From an uncultured Tolumonas sp. (lineage in GTDB: Bacteria; Pseudomonadota; Gammaproteobacteria; Enterobacterales; Aeromonadaceae), in the NCBI RefSeq assembly GCF_963676665.1, contig NZ_OY781378.1, forward strand, positions 581,001-645,000: a stretch of DNA of 64,000 nt. The letters are read 5' to 3'. Position 1 is the stretch's first letter, and the number at the start of each line of letters is the position of its first letter. This document shows positions 9,842-18,511 of the stretch, piece after piece. The notes below the pieces were generated by a model that did no database searches, was not told the origin of the DNA, and was given only the letters and a program-made list of their open reading frames with translations. Both the position numbers and the translations under genes were made by a program.

Positions 9842-10747
9842 TTATGCGGTGACAAATTGTGATTCTAATGCTTTGATTTTTAGGTATAGCGCACGGTGTT
9901 GCGGTAGTTCAAGCCCATTTTGTTCGGCTTGCTGCAACAGATAACCGGTAATGTAGTCTATTTCCGTTCGGCGTCGATTGGCGATATCTTGCTGCATCGA
10001 GGAATAGTTCTTTGCAGTACGATCAACCACTTGCAAGACGAGTTCTTGCCATTCGTTAGCCGTGTTCGTCAGGCCTTGTTGCAATAACAGGGGGCGTAAC
10101 TCCAGACACAGTGCGGCGATTTCATCCTGATGTTGTAACAGAATACCGCTTTGTTGGTTATAAACCGCCGTAAGCGGATTAATGACCGCATTCACCACCA
10201 GTTTTTGCCACTGCCGTTCCTGAATATGCTCACTCCAGGCGGCATGGCCTAAGGCATCGGCCAATGGCGATACTAATGTTTGCCACTGTTCACCTGCTGC
10301 ATTAAGTGCACCGAGCCAGGTTTCGCCAAAGCCGGTGTGTTTAATATGGCTGGCATCGGTTTTCAGTGCGCCACAACTGGTGACGCCGGCTAACAACGGG
10401 TTATGCGGAAAATGTTCGGTCAGCCATTCAGCAGTGCCCATGCCGTTATGCAGCAGCACAATCGGGCAAGATTCGGGCAGTAAACCGACCAGCGGTTGTA
10501 AGGCATGGGTAACCTGCCAGACTTTGGTAGTGACCAGCAAACAGCCAATTTGCGCCAGATCCTGATAGCCGATGCAATCAAGTTCGCACATGCAAATTGA
10601 ACCATCCAACTGTTCCAACAGCATGGGTTTGGCTTGTTGCCGGTGTGGCTGACGAGTATCCAGCAGGTTAACTTTCTGGCCGCTACGTTGCAGGTGGGTG
10701 GCAAACAAAGAACCCACGGCGCCGGCCCCTAAAATGGTCCACTGCAT
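9842..10747 (-). CDS. panE: 2-dehydropantoate 2-reductase PanE
   Basis: PanE reduces ketopantoate to pantoate with NADPH in the pantothenate and coenzyme A pathway. The 301-residue protein starts with the Rossmann motif GAGAVGSLFATHL (residues 7-19), has TTKVWQ and the LLHNGMG stretch of the family, and a helical C-terminal domain with WQKLVVNAVINPLTA, which carries the catalytic lysine and the conserved Asn-Pro. The stop TAA lies within the Shine-Dalgarno of yajL, eight bases before its ATG, so the pair is tightly linked. It is divergent from yajQ. Confidence 0.93.
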   Translation of the reverse strand: MQWTILGAGAVGSLFATHLQRSGQKVNLLDTRQPHRQQAKPMLLEQLDGSICMCELDCIGYQDLAQIGCLLVTTKVWQVTHALQPLVGLLPESCPIVLLHNGMGTAEWLTEHFPHNPLLAGVTSCGALKTDASHIKHTGFGETWLGALNAAGEQWQTLVSPLADALGHAAWSEHIQERQWQKLVVNAVINPLTAVYNQQSGILLQHQDEIAALCLELRPLLLQQGLTNTANEWQELVLQVVDRTAKNYSSMQQDIANRRRTEIDYITGYLLQQAEQNGLELPQHRALYLKIKALESQFVTA

Positions 10748-10813
10748 AAACAGGTTAACTCACTGTCAGATATAATAATTAATTGTACGATGTTGGCCAT
10801 GAATTGGCAGTTT

Positions 10814-10859
10814 TATCTCCATCGTACTTGAAGTTACAACGCTAATTACTTCGGATATC
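10814..10859 (+). repeat. internally deleted ERIC-like remnant
   Basis: TATCTCCATCGTACTTGAAG matches the left end of the full copies. CTAATTACTTCGGATATC matches the right end. About 80 bp of the middle is missing. It lies between panE and yajQ. Confidence 0.65.
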
Positions 10860-10932
10860 GCTGTAGATTACCTTCATTCAGGTGCTGATTTCTGCTAGAT
10901 TTAGCGCCAATTTGGAATGAGGAGAATTTACT

Positions 10933-11415
10933 ATGCCGTCTTTTGACATTGTATCTGAAGTCGCGATGAACGAAGTTCAGAACGCAGTAGAAAACGCGAA
11001 TCGCGAATTACAGACCCGTTTTGATTTTCGTGGCGTTGACGCCTCCTTTGAGCTGAACAAAGAAGAGATCAAAATGGCTGCCGATGCTGATTTCCAGCTG
11101 AAACAGATGATTGAAATCCTGCGTGATAAAATTGTGAAACGTGGTATGGATGTCAGCTGTCTGGATATCGGTGACATTGAACATTCTGGCCGCCGTTATT
11201 TTCAGGTGATCAAACTGAAGCAGGGTATCGAAACGGATGTGGCGAAAAAGCTCATCAAAATCATTAAAGATGCCAAGATCAAAGTACAGACCGCGATCCA
11301 AGGTGATGAGATTCGCGTGACGGGCAAAAAACGTGACGATCTGCAGGAAGCAATGGCGCTGGTGCGTCAGGCGGAGTTGGGGCAATCGTTCCAGTTTACC
11401 AATTTCCGTGACTAA
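10933..11415 (+). CDS. yajQ: nucleotide-binding protein YajQ
   Basis: YajQ-family protein of 160 residues, known as a nucleotide or cyclic-di-GMP binding protein in some bacteria and otherwise of unclear role. It shows the typical start [22 protein letters not shown], the [15 protein letters not shown] middle and the end [12 protein letters not shown]. These features are diagnostic of the family. AATGAGGAG at 10916-10924 gives a good ribosome site for the ATG at 10933. It is transcribed alone or with the damaged ampG, 69 nt downstream. Confidence 0.93.
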   Translation: MPSFDIVSEVAMNEVQNAVENANRELQTRFDFRGVDASFELNKEEIKMAADADFQLKQMIEILRDKIVKRGMDVSCLDIGDIEHSGRRYFQVIKLKQGIETDVAKKLIKIIKDAKIKVQTAIQGDEIRVTGKKRDDLQEAMALVRQAELGQSFQFTNFRD

Positions 11416-11484
11416 CCTGCGTTAGCGCTGTATCTGGCCTCCCGAGCGCATCTGCCTCCGGAGGCTTTATTTTTTGGAGTTGTC

Positions 11485-12724
11485 ATGCCGCAAACGCATT
11501 GGTATCAACAGCTGTTTACCCGTCGGATGCTGATCTGTGTTTTCACCGGGTTCAGCTCAGGTTTGCCGCTTTATCTGTTACTCAATCTGGTGCCGGCTTG
11601 GCTGAAAACGGAACAGATTGATTTGAAAGCGATCGGATTGTTATCGCTGGTGCAATTTCCTTATACCTGGAAGTTTATCTGGTCACCACTGATCGATCGT
11701 TACCCCATTTTTAAGTTAGGGCGTCGACGTGGCTGGATGTTGCTCTCACAGCTGGCGTTGATTATCGCCATTGCGTCACTGGGCTTTTTTTCGCCACAAA
11801 CCTCACTGTGGACGATTGCCTATCTGGCCTTTGGCGTGGCCTTTTTCAGCGCCAGTCAGGATATTGTGCTGGATGCCTATCGCCGAGAGATTTTATCGGA
11901 TCACGAGCTGGGTCTCGGCAATTCGGTGCATGTGAATGCCTACCGGATCGCCGGTTTGGTGCCGGGCTCACTGTCGTTGATTTTGGCCGATCATCTGCCG
12001 TGGCATTGGGTGTTCCCGATCACCGCCTTGTTTATGTTACCGGGTCTGATGCTGACGTTGATGTGTAAAGAGCCGGCTTCGTCGCTGGTACCGCGCACGT
12101 TACGGGAAGCGGTGATTGAACCATTCCATGAGTTTCTTCAGCGACAAGGTGTGCAGAATGCACTGCTGATTCTGGCGTTTATCTTCCTGTATAAACTGGG
12201 CGATAGCATGGCGACGTCGCTGGCAACGCCGTTTTATCAAGACATTGGTTTTAGCAAAACAGAGATTGGTCTGATTGCCAAACATGCGGGGCTTTGGCCG
12301 AGTGTCATTGGCGGTATGCTGGGCGGGATCTGGATGTTGCAGCTGGGCATCAACCGCGCACTTTGGTTGTTTGGCATTGTACAGATATTGGCGATTTTCG
12401 GCTTTTATTGGTTAGCTGGCGTCGGGCACGATCGTGTGGCATCTGGGCTTTGCGATTGGTTTTGAAGCGTTTGGCGTCGGAATCGGTACCGCCGCTTTTA
12501 TTGCTTTTATTGCCCGCACTACCGACCCACGTTATACCGCCACCCAGTTTGCGTTATTTACCAGTCTGGCCGCTGTGCCGCGCACTTTCTTTAATGCCAG
12601 CACGGGTTGGTTAGTCGAATTGATGGGCTGGCAACACTTCTTCCTGCTGTGTGCCTTATTGGCGGTTCCTGGCATGTTGTTGTTGTTTAAAGTCGCACCG
12701 TGGCAAAGCGAAAAAGCAGAGTAA
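11485..12724 (+). pseudogene. ampG: AmpG-like muropeptide permease, interrupted by a frameshift
   Basis: AmpG imports anhydro-muropeptides for cell-wall recycling and, in relatives, governs beta-lactamase induction. Frame one (11485-12465) covers residues 1-326 with the family landmarks FSSGLPL, FIWSPLIDRYP, GRRRGWM, FFSASQDIVLDAYR and YKLGDSMATSLATPFY. It then stops at TGA 12463. The remaining two-plus membrane helices (WHLGFAIGFEAFG, YTATQFALFTSL, FFNASTGWLVELMGW) continue in another frame from about 12434 to 12724. One extra base near 12430-12434 (VGHD then GTGTGG) explains this. Joined, the product would be about 412 residues with 12 helices. It may be a genuine lesion or a sequencing error. 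A good terminator follows. Confidence 0.85.
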
Positions 12725-12725
12725 T

Positions 12726-12761
12726 AAAAAACCGGCAGGGTTTCCCTAGCCGGTTTTTTTA
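12726..12761. terminator. bidirectional terminator between ampG and ppiA
   Basis: AACCGGC with the inner AGGG pairs with CCCT and GCCGGTT, with an A run before and a T run after, so it can act for both convergent transcripts. Confidence 0.85.
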
Positions 12762-12789
12762 GCAACCCTTTGGGGTATACATGTAGCGT

Positions 12790-13344
12790 TTAGTCTAAAC
12801 GCGTAACCTTGGTGATCACGATTGGGTTAGTTGGCACATCACTGGCCCGCAATTTGGGATCAACACTGGTCGGTTCATCTGCAATTTTTTCAAGCACATC
12901 TAAACCGGATACGACTGAACCAAACACGGTGTAACCGGGTTGTACGTTGGCATCTAAAGAAGTGTTGTCGTTCAGATTAAAATAGAACTGACGCGTGGCA
13001 CTATTCGGGTCACTCATGCGTGCCATCGCTAACGTACCACGACGGTTAGACAAGCCATTGCTGGATTCATTTTCTACCGGAGAGTGTGTTGGCAGTGGAT
13101 CAAAACCAGCTGTATAACCACCTGCTTGTGCGACAAACCCCGGGATCACGCGATGGAACAACGAATTGTTATAGCTACCGTCATCGACATAACTTAAAAA
13201 GTTAGCCACTGTTTTCGGTGCTTTTTCTGCTTCCAATTCGACAACAATTTTGCCGAGGTTGGTTTGCATTTCTACCCGCGGACCACTGGCCCAGACTAAA
13301 CCGGGTAATAAGGCTAGCAGTGCTAATTTACGCAACTTCATCAT
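12790..13344 (-). CDS. ppiA: periplasmic peptidyl-prolyl cis-trans isomerase (cyclophilin PpiA)
   Basis: Cyclophilin-type prolyl isomerase of 184 residues. It has an N-terminal signal peptide ending in VWAS near residue 20, then PRVEMQTNLGKIVVELE, SLFHRVIPGFVAQAGG with the catalytic arginine, and QFYFNLNDN. This matches periplasmic PpiA rather than cytosolic PpiB, because of the signal. Its ATG shares a base with the stop of the upstream lipoprotein gene (TAATG), so the two are translated together. Confidence 0.9.
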   Translation of the reverse strand: MMKLRKLALLALLPGLVWASGPRVEMQTNLGKIVVELEAEKAPKTVANFLSYVDDGSYNNSLFHRVIPGFVAQAGGYTAGFDPLPTHSPVENESSNGLSNRRGTLAMARMSDPNSATRQFYFNLNDNTSLDANVQPGYTVFGSVVSGLDVLEKIADEPTSVDPKLRASDVPTNPIVITKVTRLD

Positions 13345-13916
13345 TAAAATTGACCTTTAATGGCACCACGGATCTGATTATCAGACAGCGCCTGAGCCAT
13401 GATTTCAGACAGCTGTTCATTCAGCAGCACTTCCAGATCATGAATATCTGGACGAGTCACGCTGTCCTGTGAAGAGGAACGGTTATACTCTTTGGTCAGA
13501 ATATTGCCGTTGTTGGATACAGTCAGTTTAATGCGGCTTTTCGCATTGGCATTAAACATCATCCCTGGTTTGGTCAATGTCGCCTGTAATTCCTCAACGA
13601 CGACACCGATATTGATATTGGATTGGCTGCCACGCGCCAGACCTTGCTGCTGGAAACCATCTTGCAGACGCTCGGCCAGCATAACATGTGGTGATACTTG
13701 GTTCGGGATCAAGGTCACAGGTGTATCAGGCAGAGCGATTTTAATGATCTGGCTACCCGCACGCTCATCCTGACCATTAACAGAAACATCAACACCTGGC
13801 TGATAGAGCCCATCCAGTTGATCATCTACAACTGGGTTCAGATTGGCTTTTTGTGGCCATGAAGCGGCACAACCAACAAACAGCAGCACGCTGAGGAGTA
13901 ACATTAACTTTTTCAT
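13344..13916 (-). CDS. yajG: YajG-family outer-membrane lipoprotein
   Basis: Lipoprotein of 190 residues with signal MKKLMLLLSVLLFVGC, the lipobox VGC placing the lipidated cysteine at 16. The mature part resembles E. coli YajG (VSVNGQDER, LIPNQVSPHVMLAERLQDGFQQQG, KSRIKLTVSNNGN, KEYNRSSS). Function is unknown. In E. coli yajG neighbours ampG; here ampG is convergent just beyond ppiA, so the link is kept. A GGAG Shine-Dalgarno precedes the ATG. The gene overlaps ppiA by one base. Confidence 0.85.
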   Translation of the reverse strand: MKKLMLLLSVLLFVGCAASWPQKANLNPVVDDQLDGLYQPGVDVSVNGQDERAGSQIIKIALPDTPVTLIPNQVSPHVMLAERLQDGFQQQGLARGSQSNINIGVVVEELQATLTKPGMMFNANAKSRIKLTVSNNGNILTKEYNRSSSQDSVTRPDIHDLEVLLNEQLSEIMAQALSDNQIRGAIKGQF

Positions 13917-13924
13917 GGAGGCTC

Positions 13925-15061
13925 CTATCGATTTATTGAGCGTAAAATAACAAATTTACTGTTGCTGGCAATACATTCTGCGCCACCAAAGAGACGTTTT
14001 AATTTGATGTGATAATCCAAATGTCGGTTACCGACAATCCACAGTTCACCACCACGTTTCAGACAACGTTTGGCATCGCGGAACATCTGCCAAGCAATGT
14101 CATCGGTGATGGTTTGCAATTGATGAAATGGCGGATTACAAATAATGACATCAATACTGTTGCTGTCGATGCCATTCAGCGAGTGACCAACTTGAAAGCG
14201 GCTACGCGCCAGATCTTGCGGGCGGTTTTTTTCAACGTTCAACTGGCTCGATGCCACCGCCATATACGACTCATCGAGGAATAGCAGTTCAGCTTCCGGG
14301 TTATATTCCAGCGCCATTAAACCCAGCACACCGTTACCGCAACCTAAATCAACCATCAGCCCACGTTTTTGGCGTGGCAGATTTTCCAGCAGGAAACGTG
14401 CACCGATATCCAGACTGGCACGGGCAAACACGTTGGCATGGTTGGCGATCTGATAATCCGTGTTATCCAGTGGCCATACGGTCGGATAAGGGTTAGTAAC
14501 CGCCGGACGATCTTCCACTTGTGGGTAGATCAAACGTGCTTTTTTCCACGCCAGCGAGGTTTTGGTGCTGCCCAGGATCTGTTCAAACAACGCCAGCGTC
14601 GAGTTGTGGATCTCTTTCACTTTACCCGCTGCAATGATGCGGGTTTCCGGTGTCACCACCTCGCGCAGACGCAGCAGCTGATATTCCAGCATCGCCAGTG
14701 TCTTTGGCACTTTGATCAGCACCAGTGACGGCGCTGCGGGTAACGGTGCCAGCACATCTTGCTGGTGCAGTGGCAGTTCTTCCAACTCATTGGTTTGCCA
14801 GTTACGGCGCGTAGCTTCCTGACTTAACAGTGAATCACTGATCGCAATTGGCTGATAATGCGCTAACCCGCAGGTGAGTGCGCCAAAGCTATCATTGAAA
14901 ATCAGGATCGGGCCTTGGCTGGCGGCGCTTTGCAGTTGTTCAGCGGTGAGTTCCCGCAGCAGATATTCATCGGCAGCATCCCATGCTTGCAGATTGGGAT
15001 CATTGGTAGAAGGGTAGCGGTGCAGCGTGAGCTCACTCGTTTCCAGGTTCAACAGGTTCAT
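13925..15061 (-). CDS. rlmG: 23S rRNA (guanine-N2) methyltransferase RlmG
   Basis: RlmG methylates G1835 of 23S rRNA using SAM. The 378-residue protein equals E. coli RlmG in length. The N-terminal pseudo-methyltransferase domain has AWDAADEYLL and ILIFNDSFGAL. The linker has KVPKTLAMLEYQL and TKTSLAWKKARLI. The catalytic domain has HANVFARASLDIGARF, the SAM loop DLGCGNGVLG near residue 238, and the N-methyltransferase motif NPPF. Eight bases separate it from yajG downstream, so rlmG-yajG-ppiA probably form one operon. Confidence 0.94.
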   Translation of the reverse strand: MNLLNLETSELTLHRYPSTNDPNLQAWDAADEYLLRELTAEQLQSAASQGPILIFNDSFGALTCGLAHYQPIAISDSLLSQEATRRNWQTNELEELPLHQQDVLAPLPAAPSLVLIKVPKTLAMLEYQLLRLREVVTPETRIIAAGKVKEIHNSTLALFEQILGSTKTSLAWKKARLIYPQVEDRPAVTNPYPTVWPLDNTDYQIANHANVFARASLDIGARFLLENLPRQKRGLMVDLGCGNGVLGLMALEYNPEAELLFLDESYMAVASSQLNVEKNRPQDLARSRFQVGHSLNGIDSNSIDVIICNPPFHQLQTITDDIAWQMFRDAKRCLKRGGELWIVGNRHLDYHIKLKRLFGGAECIASNSKFVILRSINR

Positions 15062-15134
15062 GCCGTTTCCATCTCATAATAATGTCGCTATTCTACCTGT
15101 CATCCTCGTTCAGACCAATGCACCGGAGCAGAAA

Positions 15135-15719
15135 ATGCCGTTAGAACGTCAGTTACTTACCGATGCAGAGTTGTGGTGGCAGTCCGATTTTTTACCGGCA
15201 CCGGTTGCGCAGCATTGGTATGCCTTATTACTGCAACAGGTTAACTGGCAACAATTACCGATCCGGATGTTTGGTCGGGTGCTGTTACAGCCGCGATTAC
15301 TGTGTTGGTATGGTGATGCCAGTTACACCTACTCCAAGCTGACGCTCCCGGCCACGCCTTGGCCTGTTTGGTTATTGCCTTTAAAACAGCAGGTGGAACA
15401 GGCTGTTGGTGCCAGTTTTAACGGCGTATTACTCAATTATTACCGCGACGGACAAGATTCGATGGGCTGGCACAGCGATGATGAACCAGAGCTGGGGCGT
15501 GACCCGCTGATTGTCTCGGTCAGTTTAGGGGCTGCACGGCGTTTTACGCTGAAACACAAACAGCAACCATTGAAACACGAATTATTGTTAACCGAGGGTA
15601 GTTTGTTGGTGATGGCGGGGCACATGCAGCATTATTGGCTGCATGCGTTACCGAAAATGGCGCGTGTTCAGGATGGGCGGATCAACCTGACGTTCCGTCA
15701 GATTCTTTCTGGTTCATAG
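15135..15719 (+). CDS. AlkB-like 2-oxoglutarate/Fe(II) dioxygenase
   Basis: Non-haem iron dioxygenase of the AlkB superfamily, closer to the short ALKBH2/3-like group that repairs alkylated bases by oxidative demethylation than to E. coli AlkB. The 194-residue product has VLLNYYRDGQDSMGWHSDDE, giving the iron ligands H113 and D115, the distal histidine in HYWLHALPK (H170), and the 2-oxoglutarate arginines in GRINLTFR. I chose the ATG at 15135, which has a GGAG site 6 nt upstream. The frame is open to 15027 but that would overlap rlmG. The last 22 nt overlap the convergent TPR gene. Confidence 0.85.
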   Translation: MPLERQLLTDAELWWQSDFLPAPVAQHWYALLLQQVNWQQLPIRMFGRVLLQPRLLCWYGDASYTYSKLTLPATPWPVWLLPLKQQVEQAVGASFNGVLLNYYRDGQDSMGWHSDDEPELGRDPLIVSVSLGAARRFTLKHKQQPLKHELLLTEGSLLVMAGHMQHYWLHALPKMARVQDGRINLTFRQILSGS

Positions 15720-17902
15720 CGTTGCACCAAGGCTTGACTGACCTCAGCAATCACACTTTGCCAGTCACCCAATACCGGCTGGCGGAATAAACGTGCTGAA
15801 TGATACCAGGGTGAATCAGCCCGGTCGGTCAACCAGCGCCAATCATTGTTATAGGCCAGTAATATCCAAACCGTTTTACCCATCGCCCCCGCCAGATGCG
15901 CCACGGCCGTATCCACCGTGATCACTAAATCCAACCCGGCAATAATGGCTGCCGTGGCTGCAAAATCATTTAATATTTTATCCGGGAAATGGACATTAGC
16001 GGCGGCGATGGTTTGTCTGACATGTTCCGGCAGCGGTTGCTGCAGGCAAAGATAATCCGCCGGCAGCACAGATAATAACGGCTTAAACGTCGCTAAGGGT
16101 ATGGAGCGCGCACGATCGTTGTGATGTTTGGCATTGCCAGCCCAGACAAAACCAATTTGTGAACGTTGGCCTTTGTTTGGTTTTTGCTTGCTGTTGGCTA
16201 CTTGTTTGGCGGGAATAGTTAAATAACCTTTCGCAGCAGGAATAGATGCCAGCGTCGTAGCGAAGGCGAGAGGCAGACTCATCAACGGGCATTGCCAGTC
16301 ATGCGCGGGCAGGTTATCGCCACGTACAATAATTTGCTCAATACCAGGCAATTCACTTAGCAGGCTATGTAATACGTCTGGCACTTCAAGAATCACCCGC
16401 GCCCCGCGCTTGGCGACCAGAGTGACGTAACGACAAAACTGGATGGTGTCGCCAAAACCTTGTTCGGCATGCAATAAAATCGTTTGTCCGGATAAAAAAG
16501 GTTCTCCGCGCCATTGTGGTTTTTGCCACTGCCGTTGTTTGGTGTTTTCACTGAGCCAGGTTTTTCGCCATTCATATAGTTGCCAGCCCAGCAACATGTG
16601 TCCTTGTATCAAATGACAATGCGCCTGATTCCAGTAGGTTTCTGACAGGTTAGGATCTAACTCCCTAGCGCGTTTAAAATCCGCTTGCGCATCATCAAAT
16701 TGACGCAATTCATATAACATCATGCCGTGTGTATTCAGCGCACTGGCAAAGTGAGGGCGCAATTGGATTGCCCGCCATAAGCAACTGAGGGCCAGCCAGT
16801 GACGTTGCATATCACGTAAAACAATCGCACAGTCGTGCCATAATTCGGCACTATTGGGCGATAACATCAGTGCTCGTCGATAACAGCCTAAAGCATCATT
16901 TAACCGGCGTTGTTTTAGTAATACACCCGCAAGCCCATGCCAAGCGTTAATGTGATTGGGTTGTTCGCGCGTCAGTTGCTGATAACGCTGCCGAGCTTGT
17001 TCCCATAAGCCGCATTTTTCCAAACTGACAGCAAGATTAAACAGCGCATCGGTGTATTGCGGCTGTTTTTTGAGGGCTTGCTGATAATAGGTTTGCGCTT
17101 CTTCATGTTGTTTTAAATCATCAAGGATCACGCCGCAGTTATTATCAGCATCGGCATTGTTGGGTTCCATGTCGGCAACTTGGTGATAGCACAGGAATGC
17201 CTCTTTATAGCGATGCAGTTGTCGTAAAATTGCACCCTGCTCGGTCAGACAATCGGTACAATCCGGCGATAATTGCAGGGCTTGTTGAATATAATGCAGC
17301 GCTTGTTCGTATAATTCGGCTTGTGACAATGCTTTCGCGGTAACTCGCCAGCTCATCGCTTCTTGCGGATAGTGCTGCAAGAGCTGGCCGAACAGATCTA
17401 AGGCTTCCGCATTTTTCCCCTGCTCATAAAATAAATTACCGAGATTAATCAAAGCGTCCCGGTGCTCGGGTTTTAATACTAAAACTTGCCGCCAACACTG
17501 TTCTGCCTGTTCCAAACGTTGCAGATGTTGGAATGTTACCCCCAGATTATTCCAAGCGGCAGACATAGCCGGGTCAACCGCAATCGCTCGTTCAAAACAA
17601 TCTAATGCCGCCAGGTAATCTTTTTTTGCCAACAAAACCAAACCGCGGTCAGACAATAGATCACAATCGTCAGGGGCTAATTCCTGTGCTTGTTGCAACA
17701 CATACTCTGATTCGGCGTAACGGGTTTGCTGATATAAAGAGATACCAAACAGGTGCAGGGCGGTGCGGTGGCGAGGCTGCTGTTGCAAAATATGGATATA
17801 ACATTGTTGCGCATCATCGAGCCGACCCTGTTCATGCAGCCATTGTCCGCGTAACAGGTGTTGTTCTGATGTCGATGGCCGCTGAGGATCGGTTGTAAAC
17901 AT
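15698..17902 (-). CDS. TPR-repeat protein with C-terminal glycosyltransferase-like domain
   Basis: Large 734-residue protein. About the first 430 residues are tandem tetratricopeptide repeats, roughly a dozen, with recurring AWNNLGV, ALINLGNLFYEQG and ALFNLAVSLEKCG patterns. The C-terminal part looks like a family 9/41 glycosyltransferase: LLHAEQGFGDTIQFCRYV, IGFVWAGNAKHHNDRARSI, and VITVDTAVAHLAGAMGKTVWILL with a following DWRWL and GDW. There is no signal peptide or membrane helix. Such proteins often modify surface or flagellar proteins, but the acceptor here is unknown. No flagellar or polysaccharide genes are adjacent. Confidence 0.75.
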   Translation of the reverse strand: MFTTDPQRPSTSEQHLLRGQWLHEQGRLDDAQQCYIHILQQQPRHRTALHLFGISLYQQTRYAESEYVLQQAQELAPDDCDLLSDRGLVLLAKKDYLAALDCFERAIAVDPAMSAAWNNLGVTFQHLQRLEQAEQCWRQVLVLKPEHRDALINLGNLFYEQGKNAEALDLFGQLLQHYPQEAMSWRVTAKALSQAELYEQALHYIQQALQLSPDCTDCLTEQGAILRQLHRYKEAFLCYHQVADMEPNNADADNNCGVILDDLKQHEEAQTYYQQALKKQPQYTDALFNLAVSLEKCGLWEQARQRYQQLTREQPNHINAWHGLAGVLLKQRRLNDALGCYRRALMLSPNSAELWHDCAIVLRDMQRHWLALSCLWRAIQLRPHFASALNTHGMMLYELRQFDDAQADFKRARELDPNLSETYWNQAHCHLIQGHMLLGWQLYEWRKTWLSENTKQRQWQKPQWRGEPFLSGQTILLHAEQGFGDTIQFCRYVTLVAKRGARVILEVPDVLHSLLSELPGIEQIIVRGDNLPAHDWQCPLMSLPLAFATTLASIPAAKGYLTIPAKQVANSKQKPNKGQRSQIGFVWAGNAKHHNDRARSIPLATFKPLLSVLPADYLCLQQPLPEHVRQTIAAANVHFPDKILNDFAATAAIIAGLDLVITVDTAVAHLAGAMGKTVWILLAYNNDWRWLTDRADSPWYHSARLFRQPVLGDWQSVIAEVSQALVQRYEPERI

Positions 17903-18126
17903 AGTAACTACTGGCTGTGCTGATGGCCGTCATTCGATGGGGATGGAATGTGAGACTGGCCCTGATTTGATAGCGCCACTATAACGAGCAAAGAATAACC
18001 ATAACCAGCTGGGGTGGTGAAAAGAATATGAAATAAACGTTAAGAATTGTAAGTATTGAGAATAATTCCCAGAAATGAAAATAACCTTATCTGTAATCGG
18101 GTTGTATGTCAGGGCTGACACGTTAT

Positions 18127-18150
18127 GCTGTAACTCCAATTACTTTGGGT
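18127..18150 (+). repeat. possible ERIC right-end remnant before bolA
   Basis: GCTGTAACTCCAATTACTTTGGGT matches the right end of the full repeats at nearly every base; the rest of the element is absent. It lies in the 273-bp gap upstream of bolA, where I see no other gene. It may carry or border the bolA promoter. Confidence 0.5.
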
Positions 18151-18175
18151 TGGATATCACGGCGGAGAATAAACT

Positions 18176-18487
18176 ATGTCGATGCAACAGCATATTGAAC
18201 AAACCTTACAACAAGGGTTGGAACCAACCTGGTTGTCAGTAACCAACGAAAGTCACATGCATCGATCTTCCGGGCCGGATGCGGAAAGTCACTTTAAAGT
18301 GGTTGTGGTGAGTGCATTATTTGATGGTGAACGACTGGTCGCCCGTCATCGCCGGGTGAATACACTGTTGGCGCAGGCTTTGCAAAGTGGTGTACATGCG
18401 TTGGCGTTGCATACCTACACGCCGGCAGAGTGGCAAGCACGTGCAGCACTGGCACCCGATTCGCCAAATTGCGCCGGGCACAAATAA
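18176..18487 (+). CDS. bolA: BolA family protein
   Basis: BolA is a small class II KH-like protein that partners monothiol glutaredoxin in iron-sulphur handling and influences cell shape under stress. The 103-residue product has the family core NESHMHRSSGPDAESHFKVV (approximately residues 23-42), RHRRVN and VHALALHTYTPAEW. It ends, like many BolA proteins, in a short flexible tail. GGAG at 18163-18166 precedes the ATG. It is followed after 24 nt by apbE in the same direction. Confidence 0.93.
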   Translation: MSMQQHIEQTLQQGLEPTWLSVTNESHMHRSSGPDAESHFKVVVVSALFDGERLVARHRRVNTLLAQALQSGVHALALHTYTPAEWQARAALAPDSPNCAGHK

Positions 18488-18511
18488 TTAATAAACGACA
18501 GGAGAGGTGGT

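Noticed and set aside
11808..12068. Second-frame coding inside ampG
   Set aside because: Only the 12434-12724 segment carries real AmpG homology outside the first frame; this one is a shadow.
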